From NCBI GenBank assembly GCA_002320595.1, contig DCKB01000040.1, forward strand, positions 1-33,125: DNA of 33,125 bases, in the 5' to 3' direction. The stretch's first letter is position 1. Each line of letters starts with the position of its first letter. The notes under the pieces were generated by a model. The model did not search any database and was not told where the DNA came from. It worked only from the letters and a program-made list of their open reading frames with translations. Positions 23,342-31,730 of this stretch are shown here, piece after piece. Both the position numbers and the translations under genes were made by a program. Source of the stretch: Christensenella sp. UBA1685 (GTDB lineage: Bacteria; Bacillota; Clostridia; Christensenellales; CAG-138).

Positions 23342-23908
23342 TTGCAATCCATTTATGTTTTGATTACCCGCACAAACACTCTGCTTTCCCGCAGCATCCG
23401 CCTTGCGACCGGTGCCGAGTATACGCACGTTTCCCTTGCGCTCGACCGAGGCCTGACAAGAATGTACAGCTTTGCGCGCCGGTTTGACCGCATTCCCTTT
23501 TTTGCAGGCCTTGTGCATGAATCTTTGGACGAAGGCGTGTACAGCCGCAATGGCAGCGCGCCTGCCGCGCTATACGAACTTCAGATGAGCGACGCGGCCT
23601 ACGCGCGCCTTGAAGCGCGGCTTTCTTCGATGCTCCGCGAAGCCTGGCGGTACCGCTATAACGCACTTGGGCTTTTCGGATATCTGCGCGGAAAGCCTCG
23701 CCACAAGCCTTACCACTATTTTTGCTCGCAGTTTGTATCGGAGATGCTCTCTGAAGCAGGTGCGCTCACCCTCCCGCGTGATCCGGCGCTAATCTGCCCG
23801 AACGACTTCGCGCAGATGCCCGGCCTGCGCCTCGTTTATAAAGGGTCTCTGCGCTTTTGCCGCACTGCCTGCGCGGGCGGTTTGCACCTTCTCCCCATCT
23901 CGGCATAG
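23342..23908 (+). CDS. Permuted NlpC/P60 (YiiX-like) cysteine-peptidase-fold protein
   Basis: The 188-residue product has the order of catalytic residues expected of circularly permuted NlpC/P60 proteins: a histidine in GAEYTHVSLALD near residue 29 comes first and a cysteine in HYFCSQFVSEMLSEAG near residue 130 later. No signal peptide is seen, so it is probably cytosolic. Members of this group can act as amidases or thioesterases on peptides or lipids; the substrate here is not known. The start is a TTG at 23342, with AGGAG at 23331-23335 six bases upstream; the nearest ATG is out of frame. It ends before a strong bidirectional hairpin. It stands alone between the serpin and mreB. Confidence 0.82.
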   Translation: MQSIYVLITRTNTLLSRSIRLATGAEYTHVSLALDRGLTRMYSFARRFDRIPFFAGLVHESLDEGVYSRNGSAPAALYELQMSDAAYARLEARLSSMLREAWRYRYNALGLFGYLRGKPRHKPYHYFCSQFVSEMLSEAGALTLPRDPALICPNDFAQMPGLRLVYKGSLRFCRTACAGGLHLLPISA

Positions 23909-23927
23909 CCGGGTGCGTTTCCGAAAA

Positions 23928-23965
23928 AAGGCTCATGCTTTGTTCCAGCATGAGCCTTCGTTTTT
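23928..23965. terminator. Bidirectional terminator between the NlpC-like gene and mreB
   Basis: AAGGCTCATGCT at 23928-23939 and AGCATGAGCCTT at 23947-23958 form a perfect 12-base-pair stem around TTGTTCC. T-runs follow on both strands (23961-23965 on plus; the A-run at 23924-23929 on minus). Confidence 0.92.
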
Positions 23966-23977
23966 CTGCTCCTGTTT

Positions 23978-25018
23978 TTATTCCGTGTAGTATTCGCCCC
24001 GGCGGTAGTCGTAGATTGCGCCGCGCGTGAAGGAATCGATGTTCTCCAGCACCTTGCCCGTGCCGATTGCCACGCAGGAAATCGGGTCTTCTGCAATGTA
24101 ACAGGGCACCTTGGTGTGCTCGGAAATGAATTTATCAATGCCGTAAAGCAGCGCACCGCCGCCCGTAAGGCAAATGCCGTTTTCCGCAACGTCGCTCGCA
24201 AGCTCCGGCGGCGTTTTTTCAAACATGGTGCGCACGCTTTCGAGGATGGCCTGCAGCGGCTCTTCCAATGCGTCGATCATCTCGTTGCTGCCGACCACAA
24301 TCGCCTGCGGAAGCCCGGAAATAAGGTTGCGTCCCTTTACGTCGATGAAAAGCTGCTCCCTGCGCGGATAAGCCGAGCCGATGCGGATTTTCATTTCCTC
24401 TGCCGTGCGCTCGCCGATGAGCAGGTTGTGTTTCTTGCGCATATAGCGCACGATCGCATCGTCAAACTTATCGCCCGCAATCTTGATGGAATCGGAAAGC
24501 ACCGCACCGCCGAGGGAGATCAGCGCCACGTCAGTCGTGCCGCCGCCGATGTCCACGACCATGTTGCCGCGCGGCTCCGCAATGTCGATCCCGGCGCCGA
24601 TTGCAGCCGCAATGGGCTCCTCGATGAGATAGGTGTGGCGCGCGCCGGCTTCCTCCGTTGCGTCAATCACAGAGCGCTTTTCAACCTCTGTCACGCCGGA
24701 AGGCACACACACCACAACGCGCGGTTTGAAAAAAACACGTGTGCCAACAACCTTTTTCAGGAAATAATGAAGCAGGCGCTCCGTGATGTCATAATTTGAA
24801 ATTACGCCGTCACGCAACGGGCGCACCGCCGCAATCGTCCCCGGCGTGCGGCCGAGCATGCGGCGCGCTTCCTCGCCGATGGCAAGGATGCGGCCCGTGA
24901 TCTTTTCGACGGCCACCACGGAAGGCTCACGCAGCACAATGCCCTTCCCACGCACATACACCAGGATGCTCGCCGTGCCAAGATCAATGCCGACATCATT
25001 GAATTCAAGAAACCCCAT
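23978..25018 (-). CDS. mreB: MreB/Mbl-type actin-like cell-shape protein
   Basis: The 346-residue protein is a bacterial actin that forms membrane-associated filaments guiding lateral wall synthesis. The actin-fold motifs are clear: phosphate-1 loop GIDLGTASILVYVRGKG near residue 10, phosphate-2 VVDIGGGTTDVALISLGG near 160, and the adenosine motif CLTGGGALLYGIDKF near 288. The segment IGERTAEEMKIRIGSAYP is typical of MreB/Mbl. It is a single gene; mreC and mreD are not adjacent, so it may be the Mbl or MreBH paralogue rather than MreB itself. AGGGAG upstream of the ATG fixes the start. It is divergent from the sortase pair. Confidence 0.95.
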   Translation of the reverse strand: MGFLEFNDVGIDLGTASILVYVRGKGIVLREPSVVAVEKITGRILAIGEEARRMLGRTPGTIAAVRPLRDGVISNYDITERLLHYFLKKVVGTRVFFKPRVVVCVPSGVTEVEKRSVIDATEEAGARHTYLIEEPIAAAIGAGIDIAEPRGNMVVDIGGGTTDVALISLGGAVLSDSIKIAGDKFDDAIVRYMRKKHNLLIGERTAEEMKIRIGSAYPRREQLFIDVKGRNLISGLPQAIVVGSNEMIDALEEPLQAILESVRTMFEKTPPELASDVAENGICLTGGGALLYGIDKFISEHTKVPCYIAEDPISCVAIGTGKVLENIDSFTRGAIYDYRRGEYYTE

Positions 25019-25103
25019 ATCGCAACTCCCTTCAAGAGAACACGCTCACACAAAAACCGCGGTGTGAACGCGCAGCTCACAATTCCGCGTATAATTCCGA
25101 ATT

Positions 25104-25132
25104 ATTGTATCATTTTATCATAAATGGGACAA
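25104..25132 (-). promoter_or_regulatory. mreB promoter
   Basis: On the minus strand TTGTCC (25127-25132) and TACAAT (25104-25109) are spaced by 17 bases, giving a leader of about 80 bases. Confidence 0.65.
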
Positions 25133-25191
25133 GTACGCATATGGGTAATTTTGAACAAATTATGAAAAAAGGCCGATGCATTCCGGCGTTC

Positions 25192-25220
25192 TTGTAAATC
25201 CCCTGCCGATGGGATATAAT
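25192..25220 (+). promoter_or_regulatory. Promoter of the tandem sortase genes
   Basis: TTGTAA at 25192-25197 and a perfect TATAAT at 25215-25220 are spaced by 17 bases. Transcription would start near 25227, 46 bases before the ATG at 25273. Confidence 0.82.
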
Positions 25221-25272
25221 TTTCTCAGCAATCATCAGTGATTCTGACTTAATTTGGTAAGGAATGCTGCTT

Positions 25273-26130
25273 ATGACGAAACGCTCCAACCGCTTGCTCG
25301 CCGCCCCGCTTGCGGCCTGTACTTCCGGCAACGCCGGAAACTCTGCCCCGATTGACATCGAGATGCCATTCTCCACCGCCACGCCCGCCCCCACGGGGTC
25401 GTTGAGCGGCGGGCCCGCTTCTCCTTCCCCCTCGGCAGATGCCTCGCCTTCCGTCCCGCCGGATGCCTCCGCCGCCCCGGAATCCTCTGCAACACCGCGG
25501 CCGACATCCTCCATTGATGCTTCCACCATCACGGGCAACGAAAACATCGAAGATGAAAAGAAGCTGACGTATGCGGAATACCGTGCACTCAACAGCGACG
25601 TGGTTGGCTGGATCAAAATCAAGGATACGAACGTGGATTACCCTATCGTGCAAAGCCACGACAATGAGGAATACCTTACCTTGACCCCCACGCTTGTGGA
25701 ATCCAAGGCAGGTTCTCTTTTTGTGGACTCGCACGCTTCGCTGTCCGGCCAGTATGCCGTCATCCATGGGCATAACATGAGCAAAAGCAAAATCATGTTC
25801 GCACAGCTCACCAACTACGGCAACCGCGCGTTTTACGACAGCCACCGCACATTTGAGCTCACCATCGGCGACAACACCTATACCTACAAAGTTTTCGCCG
25901 TATACACGGTAGATGTCGGGGATGTAAAAAATGCGAAATACATGATGTTTGATTACCCGAGCGATATTGCGTTTGCAAATTACATGAACGATACGCTTGC
26001 TACGCTTTCAAAATTCCCAGTTGATACAACCATCGGCCCGGACGACCACGTGATTTCGCTTTCCACGTGCAGCCATAATGGCTCGGGCTACAACAAAAAC
26101 CGGTTCGTGGTTCACGCGGTGCGCCAGTAG
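25273..26130 (+). CDS. Class B sortase, lipoprotein-like (first of pair)
   Basis: The 285-residue protein is a sortase, a cysteine transpeptidase that links surface proteins to the cell wall. A short N-terminus with LAAC (lipid Cys about residue 16) resembles a lipobox, followed by a Ser/Pro/Ala-rich linker of about 80 residues. The catalytic domain has the SrtB features VVGWIKIKDTNVDYPIVQ near 113, His near 167 in AVIHGHNMSKSK, Cys near 266 in LSTCSHNGSG and Arg near 277 in NKNRFVVHAV, all intact. I choose ATG 25273 over 25264 because AAGGA is nine bases from it. It lies 36 bases before a second sortase, in one operon. Usual SrtB has a membrane helix here instead. Confidence 0.92.
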   Translation: MTKRSNRLLAAPLAACTSGNAGNSAPIDIEMPFSTATPAPTGSLSGGPASPSPSADASPSVPPDASAAPESSATPRPTSSIDASTITGNENIEDEKKLTYAEYRALNSDVVGWIKIKDTNVDYPIVQSHDNEEYLTLTPTLVESKAGSLFVDSHASLSGQYAVIHGHNMSKSKIMFAQLTNYGNRAFYDSHRTFELTIGDNTYTYKVFAVYTVDVGDVKNAKYMMFDYPSDIAFANYMNDTLATLSKFPVDTTIGPDDHVISLSTCSHNGSGYNKNRFVVHAVRQ

Positions 26131-26166
26131 CGCCATTCATTTATGCAGGAAGGAGACGCAGCGGCA

Positions 26167-27027
26167 TTGATCAAGCAGGCTTGCAGCAGGATGTTTTCCC
26201 TGTTATTTATCGCGTTCTTCCTCCTCTGTGCAGGTTGTGATGGAACGCCTTCTTCGGTTACGCCTGTCCCGCCCGCAACGGCTGCACCAACGCCGGATAC
26301 AACATTCACGCCCGCACGAACGCCGGCGGGCATTGCAACCCCAACACCGTCGCCGTCGCCGGATGGCTATGACAGCACGGAGCTTGACGGCATTGCCGCC
26401 CCGGGCGAAACTCTGCCCGCCTACGCTTCCTACGAGGAGGCCCGGCAGGCCAGCATTGATGCGCGCGGCGGCACCTGCGAGGTCGTGGGTTGGATTACAA
26501 TCCCCAACACAGTAATCGATTACCCTGTTTACCTCAACGAAACCGATGAGGAGTATTATCTCGATCACAACAGCGAGGGTGAAGTCAGCAAGTACGGCGC
26601 GATTTTTATGGATACGCGCAACGCAGACTCCACGCAGCAGCAGCATGTGCTCATCTACGGCCATGATATGCGCAACGGCACCATGTTCCATGATCTTGCT
26701 AATTATAAACAAAAAGCTTTTTTCGATGAAAACCGTTATATCACGCTGCTCTGGAACGATGTAGAAACCATCTGGCAGGTTTACCTTGCTACCCCCATCA
26801 CAGACTACACCGTGCGGTTTACCTGGACGCGTTTTCAAAGCGGGGATCACTTTGCCGAATTTATGGCGGACATGAAATCCTATGCCCGGATGGTCTCCTC
26901 CTCAATCATCGATGAAAGCATCGTCATCGGCCCAAACGATCAGGTGCTCACTCTTTCCACCTGCACCTACCGCCCACCCGAAGCCCGCGAGCAGTGCTTT
27001 GTGGTGCAGGCACGGCGCATCCGCTGA
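26167..27027 (+). CDS. Class B sortase, lipoprotein-like (second of pair)
   Basis: The 286-residue protein starts at a TTG with AGGAG 11 bases upstream; an in-frame ATG at 26143 has no ribosome-binding site and is less likely. A hydrophobic stretch ends in FLLCAGCDG, a near-lipobox with Cys24, then a Pro/Thr-rich linker of about 60 residues. The SrtB domain has VVGWITIPNTVIDYPVYL, catalytic His in LIYGHDMRNGTMF and Cys in LSTCTYRPPEAR. After that the sequence reads AREQCFVVQARR: the Arg keeps the common spacing from the Cys but three residues separate it from the FVV strand, where sortases usually have R next to the strand. Activity is likely but not certain. It differs enough from the first sortase to be a separate specificity. 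Confidence 0.9.
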   Translation: MIKQACSRMFSLLFIAFFLLCAGCDGTPSSVTPVPPATAAPTPDTTFTPARTPAGIATPTPSPSPDGYDSTELDGIAAPGETLPAYASYEEARQASIDARGGTCEVVGWITIPNTVIDYPVYLNETDEEYYLDHNSEGEVSKYGAIFMDTRNADSTQQQHVLIYGHDMRNGTMFHDLANYKQKAFFDENRYITLLWNDVETIWQVYLATPITDYTVRFTWTRFQSGDHFAEFMADMKSYARMVSSSIIDESIVIGPNDQVLTLSTCTYRPPEAREQCFVVQARRIR

Positions 27028-27043
27028 ACATTCGGAAATACGC

Positions 27044-27081
27044 AAAATCCCCTGTTTCACGGCCGTGAAACAGGGGTTTTT
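27044..27081. terminator. Bidirectional terminator after the sortase operon
   Basis: AAAATCCCCTGTTTCAC and GTGAAACAGGGGTTTTT pair fully around GGCC, giving a 12-base-pair GC stem flanked by A and T runs. It ends both the sortase pair and the convergent ROK kinase cluster. Confidence 0.95.
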
Positions 27082-27090
27082 ATAAAGCTG

Positions 27091-28044
27091 TCAGTTTATC
27101 TTCGCATCCCGCTCCAGCATCGCCGCGCCGACGATGCCCGCGTCATTTCCAAACCGGGCGGGCACGATGCGCGCAAACTCGCTGAAGAAGCATTTCTCCC
27201 GCACGTTCTCTCTGAGCGGCGCAAACAGGAACTCGCCCGCAAGACTCACACCGCCGCCGATGGCGATCACCTCCGGGTCAAGCAAATGGATGACAGAGAC
27301 CACTGCAGAACCAAGCGCATCCACAAAGCGTGCAAAGATGGCCGAAGCCCCCGCATCGCCTGCGCGCGCACAGTCCACCACAAGCTTTGCATCCACTTTC
27401 GCCGCATCGCCGTCCGTTTTTTTAAACAGCAGGCCACGCTCCCCTTCCGCAAGCGCCTCACGCGCTGCGTGGATCAACGCCGTTGCCGCACAGCGCGTTT
27501 CAATACAACCGCGCATGCCGCAGGTACACCGCGCGCCGCCGATGTCAAGCGCCATATGGCCAAGCTCCACACCGTGCCCCATGCCGCCGCGCCAAAGTTT
27601 GCCGCCAACAATCACGCCGCCGCCCACGCCGGTGCCAAGCGTGAACAGAACCGCGCATTTTGCGTCCCGAAACGCACCGCCATAAAGCTCTGCAAGCGCC
27701 GCTGCATCCGCATCGTTGGCAAGGAACACCGGGATTTGCGGGAAATGCGCCCCCACTTCGGCACGCAGCGGCACATCATGCAGGCCAAGGTTATAGGCGT
27801 TGAGCACGCGTTCGGCCGCCGGATCGATGCTGCCCGGCACGGCGACCCCGATCGCAGCGGGCGGCTGGCTAAGCCCTGCCTGTTGGCAAAGCATGCGCGT
27901 CATCTCCGCAACCGTTTCCGCAAGCGCCCCCGGATACGCCTGCTTTTCAAAGCGCCGCGTGATACGCTCCGTAACCGCAAGGGATTCGTCCACAATGCCT
28001 GCGGCGACGTTTGTTCCGCCAATATCGAAGCCGATTCTATACAT
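27091..28044 (-). CDS. ROK-family sugar kinase (glucokinase-like)
   Basis: The 317-residue cytosolic kinase has the ROK signatures: IGFDIGGTNVAAGIV ATP loop at residue 4, GVAVPGSID near 75, FLANDADAAALAE near 108, LGTGVGGGVIVGG near 136, and the zinc motif CTCGMRGCIETRC near 178. The GHMAL segment just before fits GHxxL of ROK kinases. It likely phosphorylates glucose, though ROK kinases also act on mannose, N-acetylmannosamine or fructose. The frame extends upstream, but the ATG at 28044, with AAAGGGAAAGG before it, gives the family-typical start. It is the last gene of the uvrC-HAD-hprK cluster, 25 bases after hprK, which fits a role in carbon use. Confidence 0.9.
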   Translation of the reverse strand: MYRIGFDIGGTNVAAGIVDESLAVTERITRRFEKQAYPGALAETVAEMTRMLCQQAGLSQPPAAIGVAVPGSIDPAAERVLNAYNLGLHDVPLRAEVGAHFPQIPVFLANDADAAALAELYGGAFRDAKCAVLFTLGTGVGGGVIVGGKLWRGGMGHGVELGHMALDIGGARCTCGMRGCIETRCAATALIHAAREALAEGERGLLFKKTDGDAAKVDAKLVVDCARAGDAGASAIFARFVDALGSAVVSVIHLLDPEVIAIGGGVSLAGEFLFAPLRENVREKCFFSEFARIVPARFGNDAGIVGAAMLERDAKIN

Positions 28045-28069
28045 GATCCTTTCCCTTTCTTTGGCCTTT

Positions 28070-28996
28070 TTATCGCCCCATCGCATCGCGTGTTTTCCAA
28101 TTGAGCTCCTCTGAGGCGTTGTAGCCGAGGCGCCGAAGCCTGAAATTGCGTGCTGCTACCTCCACAACCACCGAAAGGTTGCGCCCCGGGCTTACAGGCA
28201 CGCGCGTGGTGGGCACCTCCACATCCAGAATACGCTCCGAGCGCCCTTCGGTTCCAGTGCGGTCGTATTGCGTATTTTCGTTCCAAAGTTCCAGTTCAAT
28301 GCAAAAATCAATGGTCTTTTCCACGTTCACCGCGCCCACGCCATAGAGATAGCGCACATCTACAATGCCGATACCGCGCACTTCGATGAGGTGGCGCGTC
28401 AGCTCCGGCGCGCGGCCGGAAAGGCGGTTGGGCGCGACGCGTGTAATTTCCACCACATCATCCGCCACAAGTCTGTGGCCCATTTTTATCATTTCTATCG
28501 CCGTTTCACTTTTGCCAATGCCGCTTGGCCCCTGCAAAAGAACGCCGACGCCAAATACATCCAGCAGCACGCCGTGCAGTAAAATGCGCGGGGCAAGTTC
28601 CCGGCCCACATAGCTCAGGATGCGGTGCCCAAGGTCATCCGTGTGCATATCGGACTTGAACACCGGAACGGCATGTTTTTTTGCGCAATCCAAAACCGCC
28701 TCCGGGGGAGTATTCCCACGCGCACACACAATGCAGGGAATCTTAAACCCCATAAAGCGCTCCATGCGCACTGAAATGTCCTCATAGGTCAGGGTGCGCA
28801 GATAATGCATCTCCGCATTGCCGATCAGCTGTACGCGCTGCGGCATAAAATGCTCGTAAAAGCCCGTAAATTGCAGGCCCGGGCGGCCGATTTCTCCCGT
28901 GCTGAACACGACGCTCCCGTTTCCGGGTTCCAGGATTTCCAATTCAAGGTTCTGCGCAACTTCCTCCACGCGCAGGCACACCGTTTGCCGTTCCAT
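28070..28996 (-). CDS. hprK: HPr kinase/phosphorylase
   Basis: HprK phosphorylates HPr on Ser46 and removes the phosphate again, setting carbon-catabolite control through CcpA. The 308-residue length is standard. The C-terminal half has Walker A GPSGIGKSETAIEMI near residue 158, the HRLVADDVVEI segment, the family signature EVRGIGIVDVRYLYG near 206, and a basic C-terminus. The N-terminal domain (1-130) is the usual HPr-kinase N-domain. I use ATG 28996, with GGAGGAGAAGG just ahead, not the upstream in-frame ATG at 29092, which lies within the HAD gene. It sits 14 bases after the HAD gene. HPr (ptsH) is not in this window. Confidence 0.96.
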   Translation of the reverse strand: MERQTVCLRVEEVAQNLELEILEPGNGSVVFSTGEIGRPGLQFTGFYEHFMPQRVQLIGNAEMHYLRTLTYEDISVRMERFMGFKIPCIVCARGNTPPEAVLDCAKKHAVPVFKSDMHTDDLGHRILSYVGRELAPRILLHGVLLDVFGVGVLLQGPSGIGKSETAIEMIKMGHRLVADDVVEITRVAPNRLSGRAPELTRHLIEVRGIGIVDVRYLYGVGAVNVEKTIDFCIELELWNENTQYDRTGTEGRSERILDVEVPTTRVPVSPGRNLSVVVEVAARNFRLRRLGYNASEELNWKTRDAMGR

Positions 28997-29010
28997 CCTT
29001 CTCCTCCGTT

Positions 29011-29820
29011 TCAGCCTTGGCGATTTGCCGGCAGAATTACATGATCGATCAACCAGGCAACACCGTTTTCCGCACAGGCGGGAACAATGCAATCCGCCGC
29101 CGCAAGCACTGTGTCATGGGCATTTGCAACCGCCGCACCAAGGCCTGCCCACTCGATCATCTCCAAGTCAAGCAGGTTGTCGCCCACGGCTGCGACCTCG
29201 TTTTGCGGAATGCCAAGGTAGCTTGCCACCCAAGCCGTCGCAGAACCCTTGTGCGCATCAGGATCGTTAAACTCGATAAAGCCTGATTTTGAGCCGGAAA
29301 CCTTTGCCCGGCCCGCGTAGCGTTTTGCGAGAACCGGGATGAGCTCCTCTGCATATGCAGGCTCTGCAATGAAGAGCACCTTTGGAACGTTCCCCCATTG
29401 CTTTTCACAGACCTCCGGATCAATGGCATACGGCAAATTCAAAAACCTGTGGTATGCATCTGCGGCCGGGTTTTCTTTCTCATAAACGATCCCGTCCCCC
29501 TGATAAATGTGTGCGTGCACGCCAAGCTCCCGGCCGAGCAGCAGCAGCTCCCGCACAAGTGCGGGCGGGAGCGCTGTTTGGAATATGGGAGCGTCCGTCC
29601 GCGTATCGTGGATGACCGCGCCTCCATAGTTGATGACCGGGCCTTGCATACCGATGGCCTTGCGGATCGCGGCAGAACCAAGGTAGCCGCGGCCCGTTGC
29701 AATCGTCACATATATGCCTGCGGCCTGTGCGCGGCGGATCGCGGCAAGGTTTTCCGCAGGAACATCGTAAGGCGAAAGGGTAAGCGTATCATCGATATCC
29801 AACACAAGAAGCTGATACAT
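29011..29820 (-). CDS. HAD-superfamily hydrolase, Cof type
   Basis: The 269-residue protein has the HAD motif I LDIDDTLTLS near residue 8, motif II ATGRG near 43, motif III lysine near FIEFNDPDAHKGSA, and motif IV VGDNLLDLEMIEWAGLG near 223, all intact. The cap type (IIB) is that of Cof/YbiV sugar-phosphate and pyridoxal-phosphate phosphatases. Its real substrate is unknown; a sugar phosphate is plausible beside hprK and the ROK kinase. GGAGAAAACAAA leads into the ATG. It lies 20 bases after uvrC and 14 before hprK. Confidence 0.93.
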   Translation of the reverse strand: MYQLLVLDIDDTLTLSPYDVPAENLAAIRRAQAAGIYVTIATGRGYLGSAAIRKAIGMQGPVINYGGAVIHDTRTDAPIFQTALPPALVRELLLLGRELGVHAHIYQGDGIVYEKENPAADAYHRFLNLPYAIDPEVCEKQWGNVPKVLFIAEPAYAEELIPVLAKRYAGRAKVSGSKSGFIEFNDPDAHKGSATAWVASYLGIPQNEVAAVGDNLLDLEMIEWAGLGAAVANAHDTVLAAADCIVPACAENGVAWLIDHVILPANRQG

Positions 29821-29840
29821 TTTGTTTTCTCCAAGCTGTA

Positions 29841-31724
29841 TTATTCCAAAATTGGCTGCTCCGGGGACGTTTCCGGAGCCGGATGAAAATGCGCATATAC
29901 GGCCTCCGCGGCGCTGCGGCTCATGCCGCGCACGGCGGAAAGCGCCGCAACATCCGCTGCGGCAATGGCGTCGCGCGTTACAAAAGCATCAAACAGAAGG
30001 CGCTTGCGCTTCTCCCCAATACCTTCGATCCCATCCAGTTCAGAAAGCAGGGCTGTGCGCACGTGCAGGCTGCGATGATAGGTGATTGCAAAGCGGTGCG
30101 CCTCATCCCGGATGCGCTCAAGCACATGCAGCGCGGGATCGTTGCGTGCAAGCACGATCGGCTCCGCCTCGTCCGGCAGGATGATCTCTTCGTGCCGCTC
30201 CGCAAGGCCGATGGCCGGGATATGCGAAAGACCAAGCTGCGAAAGTACTTCAAGCGCCACCGTGAGCTGCGCGCGCCCACCATCCAACACGAGAAGATCC
30301 GGCGCTTTGGGAGCAGCCTTCCCTTCCTGCTCGGCTGCGGAAAGCTCATCCCTAAGCCGCGCAAAACGCCTTGTAAGCGCCTCGCGCATGGAGACAAGGT
30401 CGTCCCCGCCTGCAGCCGCGCGAATCCGGTAGCGCCGGTATTCCTTCGGAGCAGGCTTGCCATCCAGAAACACCACCATCGAAGATACGGTATCCCTGCC
30501 CTGAATGTGCGAATTGTCGAAGCATTCCATGCGTTCCGGTACTTCGTCCAAGCCAAGGAGCGCTGTGAGCCGCGCCATTGCACCGCCCGTGCGTTCCCAC
30601 TCCCGCGTTTCCAATGCGCGCTGTTTTTCTATTGCCTCTACGCCGTTGCGCTGCGCCATCATCACCTGGTGCAGACGCTCGCCGCGCTGCGGGCGGATGA
30701 TCGCTACGGCACGCCCGCGCTTCTCACGCAGCCAGGCAGCAAGCGCCGCATGGTTTTCCGGCATATCCAGCACGACAATTTCCCGGGGAATTTCCATATC
30801 TTCCGCGTAAAACTGCTGCAAAAACGCACCTGTAATTTCCCCTGCGGATTCGCCGCCCGTAGCCATGCGGTAATGCGCAGAGCCAATGATATCATCCCCG
30901 CGCACGAACAGCGCATGAATCACGGCATCCTCCCCATCCCGCACCAACGCAAACACATCCCGGTCCGCGTCTCCGGTTCCCATGGCCCGCTGTTTTTCCG
31001 CAAGGTGTTTTACGGCCTCAATGCGGTCGCGGTACTGCGCGGCCTTTTCAAATTCCATCCGTTCGGAAGCATCCAGCATCTGCCCGGTAAGCATGTCGAT
31101 CACCGGCTGGTTCTTGCCTTCAAGAAAGCTGCAAACATTCTCAAGCAGCGCATGGTATTCCTCGCGCGAAACCTTGCCTGAGCAGGGTGCGCAGCATTTG
31201 CTGAGGTGATACATCAGGCAGGGACGCTCGCCACGCGCGATGGCGCGGGCAATATCTTTCCGGCAATGGCGCACGGGAAAAGAATCGCGGATCAGGTTCA
31301 GGCAATCCCGAAGCGCAATTCCGGAAAGATACGGCCCAAAATAGCGCGCTCCGTCATTTTTCACCCGGCGCACAACCTCAAAACGTGGGAAATCCTTTTT
31401 TTCGTCCAACCGCACATAAGGAAAATGTTTATCGTCCTTCAGCAGGATGTTGTAGCGTGGCTGAAGCGTTTTTGTGAGGCTCGCTTCCAGCGTGAGCGCT
31501 TCCATTTCGTTTTGGCAAAGAATGTACTCAAAATCCGCGATGTGTGAAACCATGGCCGCCACCTTTGGCGGGCGGTTTTTTTCTGTGCGGAAATAGGAGC
31601 GCACGCGGTTTTTCAAGTTTACGGCCTTGCCTACATAGATAATCTCGCCTGCAGCGTTATACATGCGGTATACGCCGGGCGCATCGGGCAAAAGCTTGAG
31701 TTTTTCGCGGATCAGATCATTCAT
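29841..31724 (-). CDS. uvrC: Excinuclease ABC subunit C
   Basis: UvrC makes both incisions beside a DNA lesion bound by UvrB in nucleotide-excision repair. The 627-residue product has the N-terminal GIY-YIG nuclease (GVYRMYNAAGEIIYVGKAVNL, near residue 17, in two parts), the zinc-like cysteines CLMYHLSKCCAPC near 150, a UVR domain near 210, the RNase H-type C-terminal nuclease with ECFDNSHIQGRDTVSSM, and tandem helix-hairpin-helix motifs at the end. The frame extends 240 bases upstream, but that part is the dispersed repeat, so MNDLIREKLKLLPDAPG is the start. No ribosome-binding site precedes it; see the promoter at 31731. It heads a cluster with HAD, hprK and the ROK kinase. Confidence 0.96.
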   Translation of the reverse strand: MNDLIREKLKLLPDAPGVYRMYNAAGEIIYVGKAVNLKNRVRSYFRTEKNRPPKVAAMVSHIADFEYILCQNEMEALTLEASLTKTLQPRYNILLKDDKHFPYVRLDEKKDFPRFEVVRRVKNDGARYFGPYLSGIALRDCLNLIRDSFPVRHCRKDIARAIARGERPCLMYHLSKCCAPCSGKVSREEYHALLENVCSFLEGKNQPVIDMLTGQMLDASERMEFEKAAQYRDRIEAVKHLAEKQRAMGTGDADRDVFALVRDGEDAVIHALFVRGDDIIGSAHYRMATGGESAGEITGAFLQQFYAEDMEIPREIVVLDMPENHAALAAWLREKRGRAVAIIRPQRGERLHQVMMAQRNGVEAIEKQRALETREWERTGGAMARLTALLGLDEVPERMECFDNSHIQGRDTVSSMVVFLDGKPAPKEYRRYRIRAAAGGDDLVSMREALTRRFARLRDELSAAEQEGKAAPKAPDLLVLDGGRAQLTVALEVLSQLGLSHIPAIGLAERHEEIILPDEAEPIVLARNDPALHVLERIRDEAHRFAITYHRSLHVRTALLSELDGIEGIGEKRKRLLFDAFVTRDAIAAADVAALSAVRGMSRSAAEAVYAHFHPAPETSPEQPILE

Positions 31725-31730
31725 GCCGCT

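Noticed and set aside
25221..25272. Riboswitch or leader peptide before the sortase genes
   Set aside because: The leader is only about 46 bases with no recognisable structure.
26143..26166. ATG start for the second sortase at 26143
   Set aside because: No ribosome-binding site precedes it; AGGAG at 26151-26155 fits the TTG at 26167, and a signal sequence then begins properly.
29883..31181. 432-residue open frame on the plus strand
   Set aside because: It is antisense to uvrC; no family resemblance.
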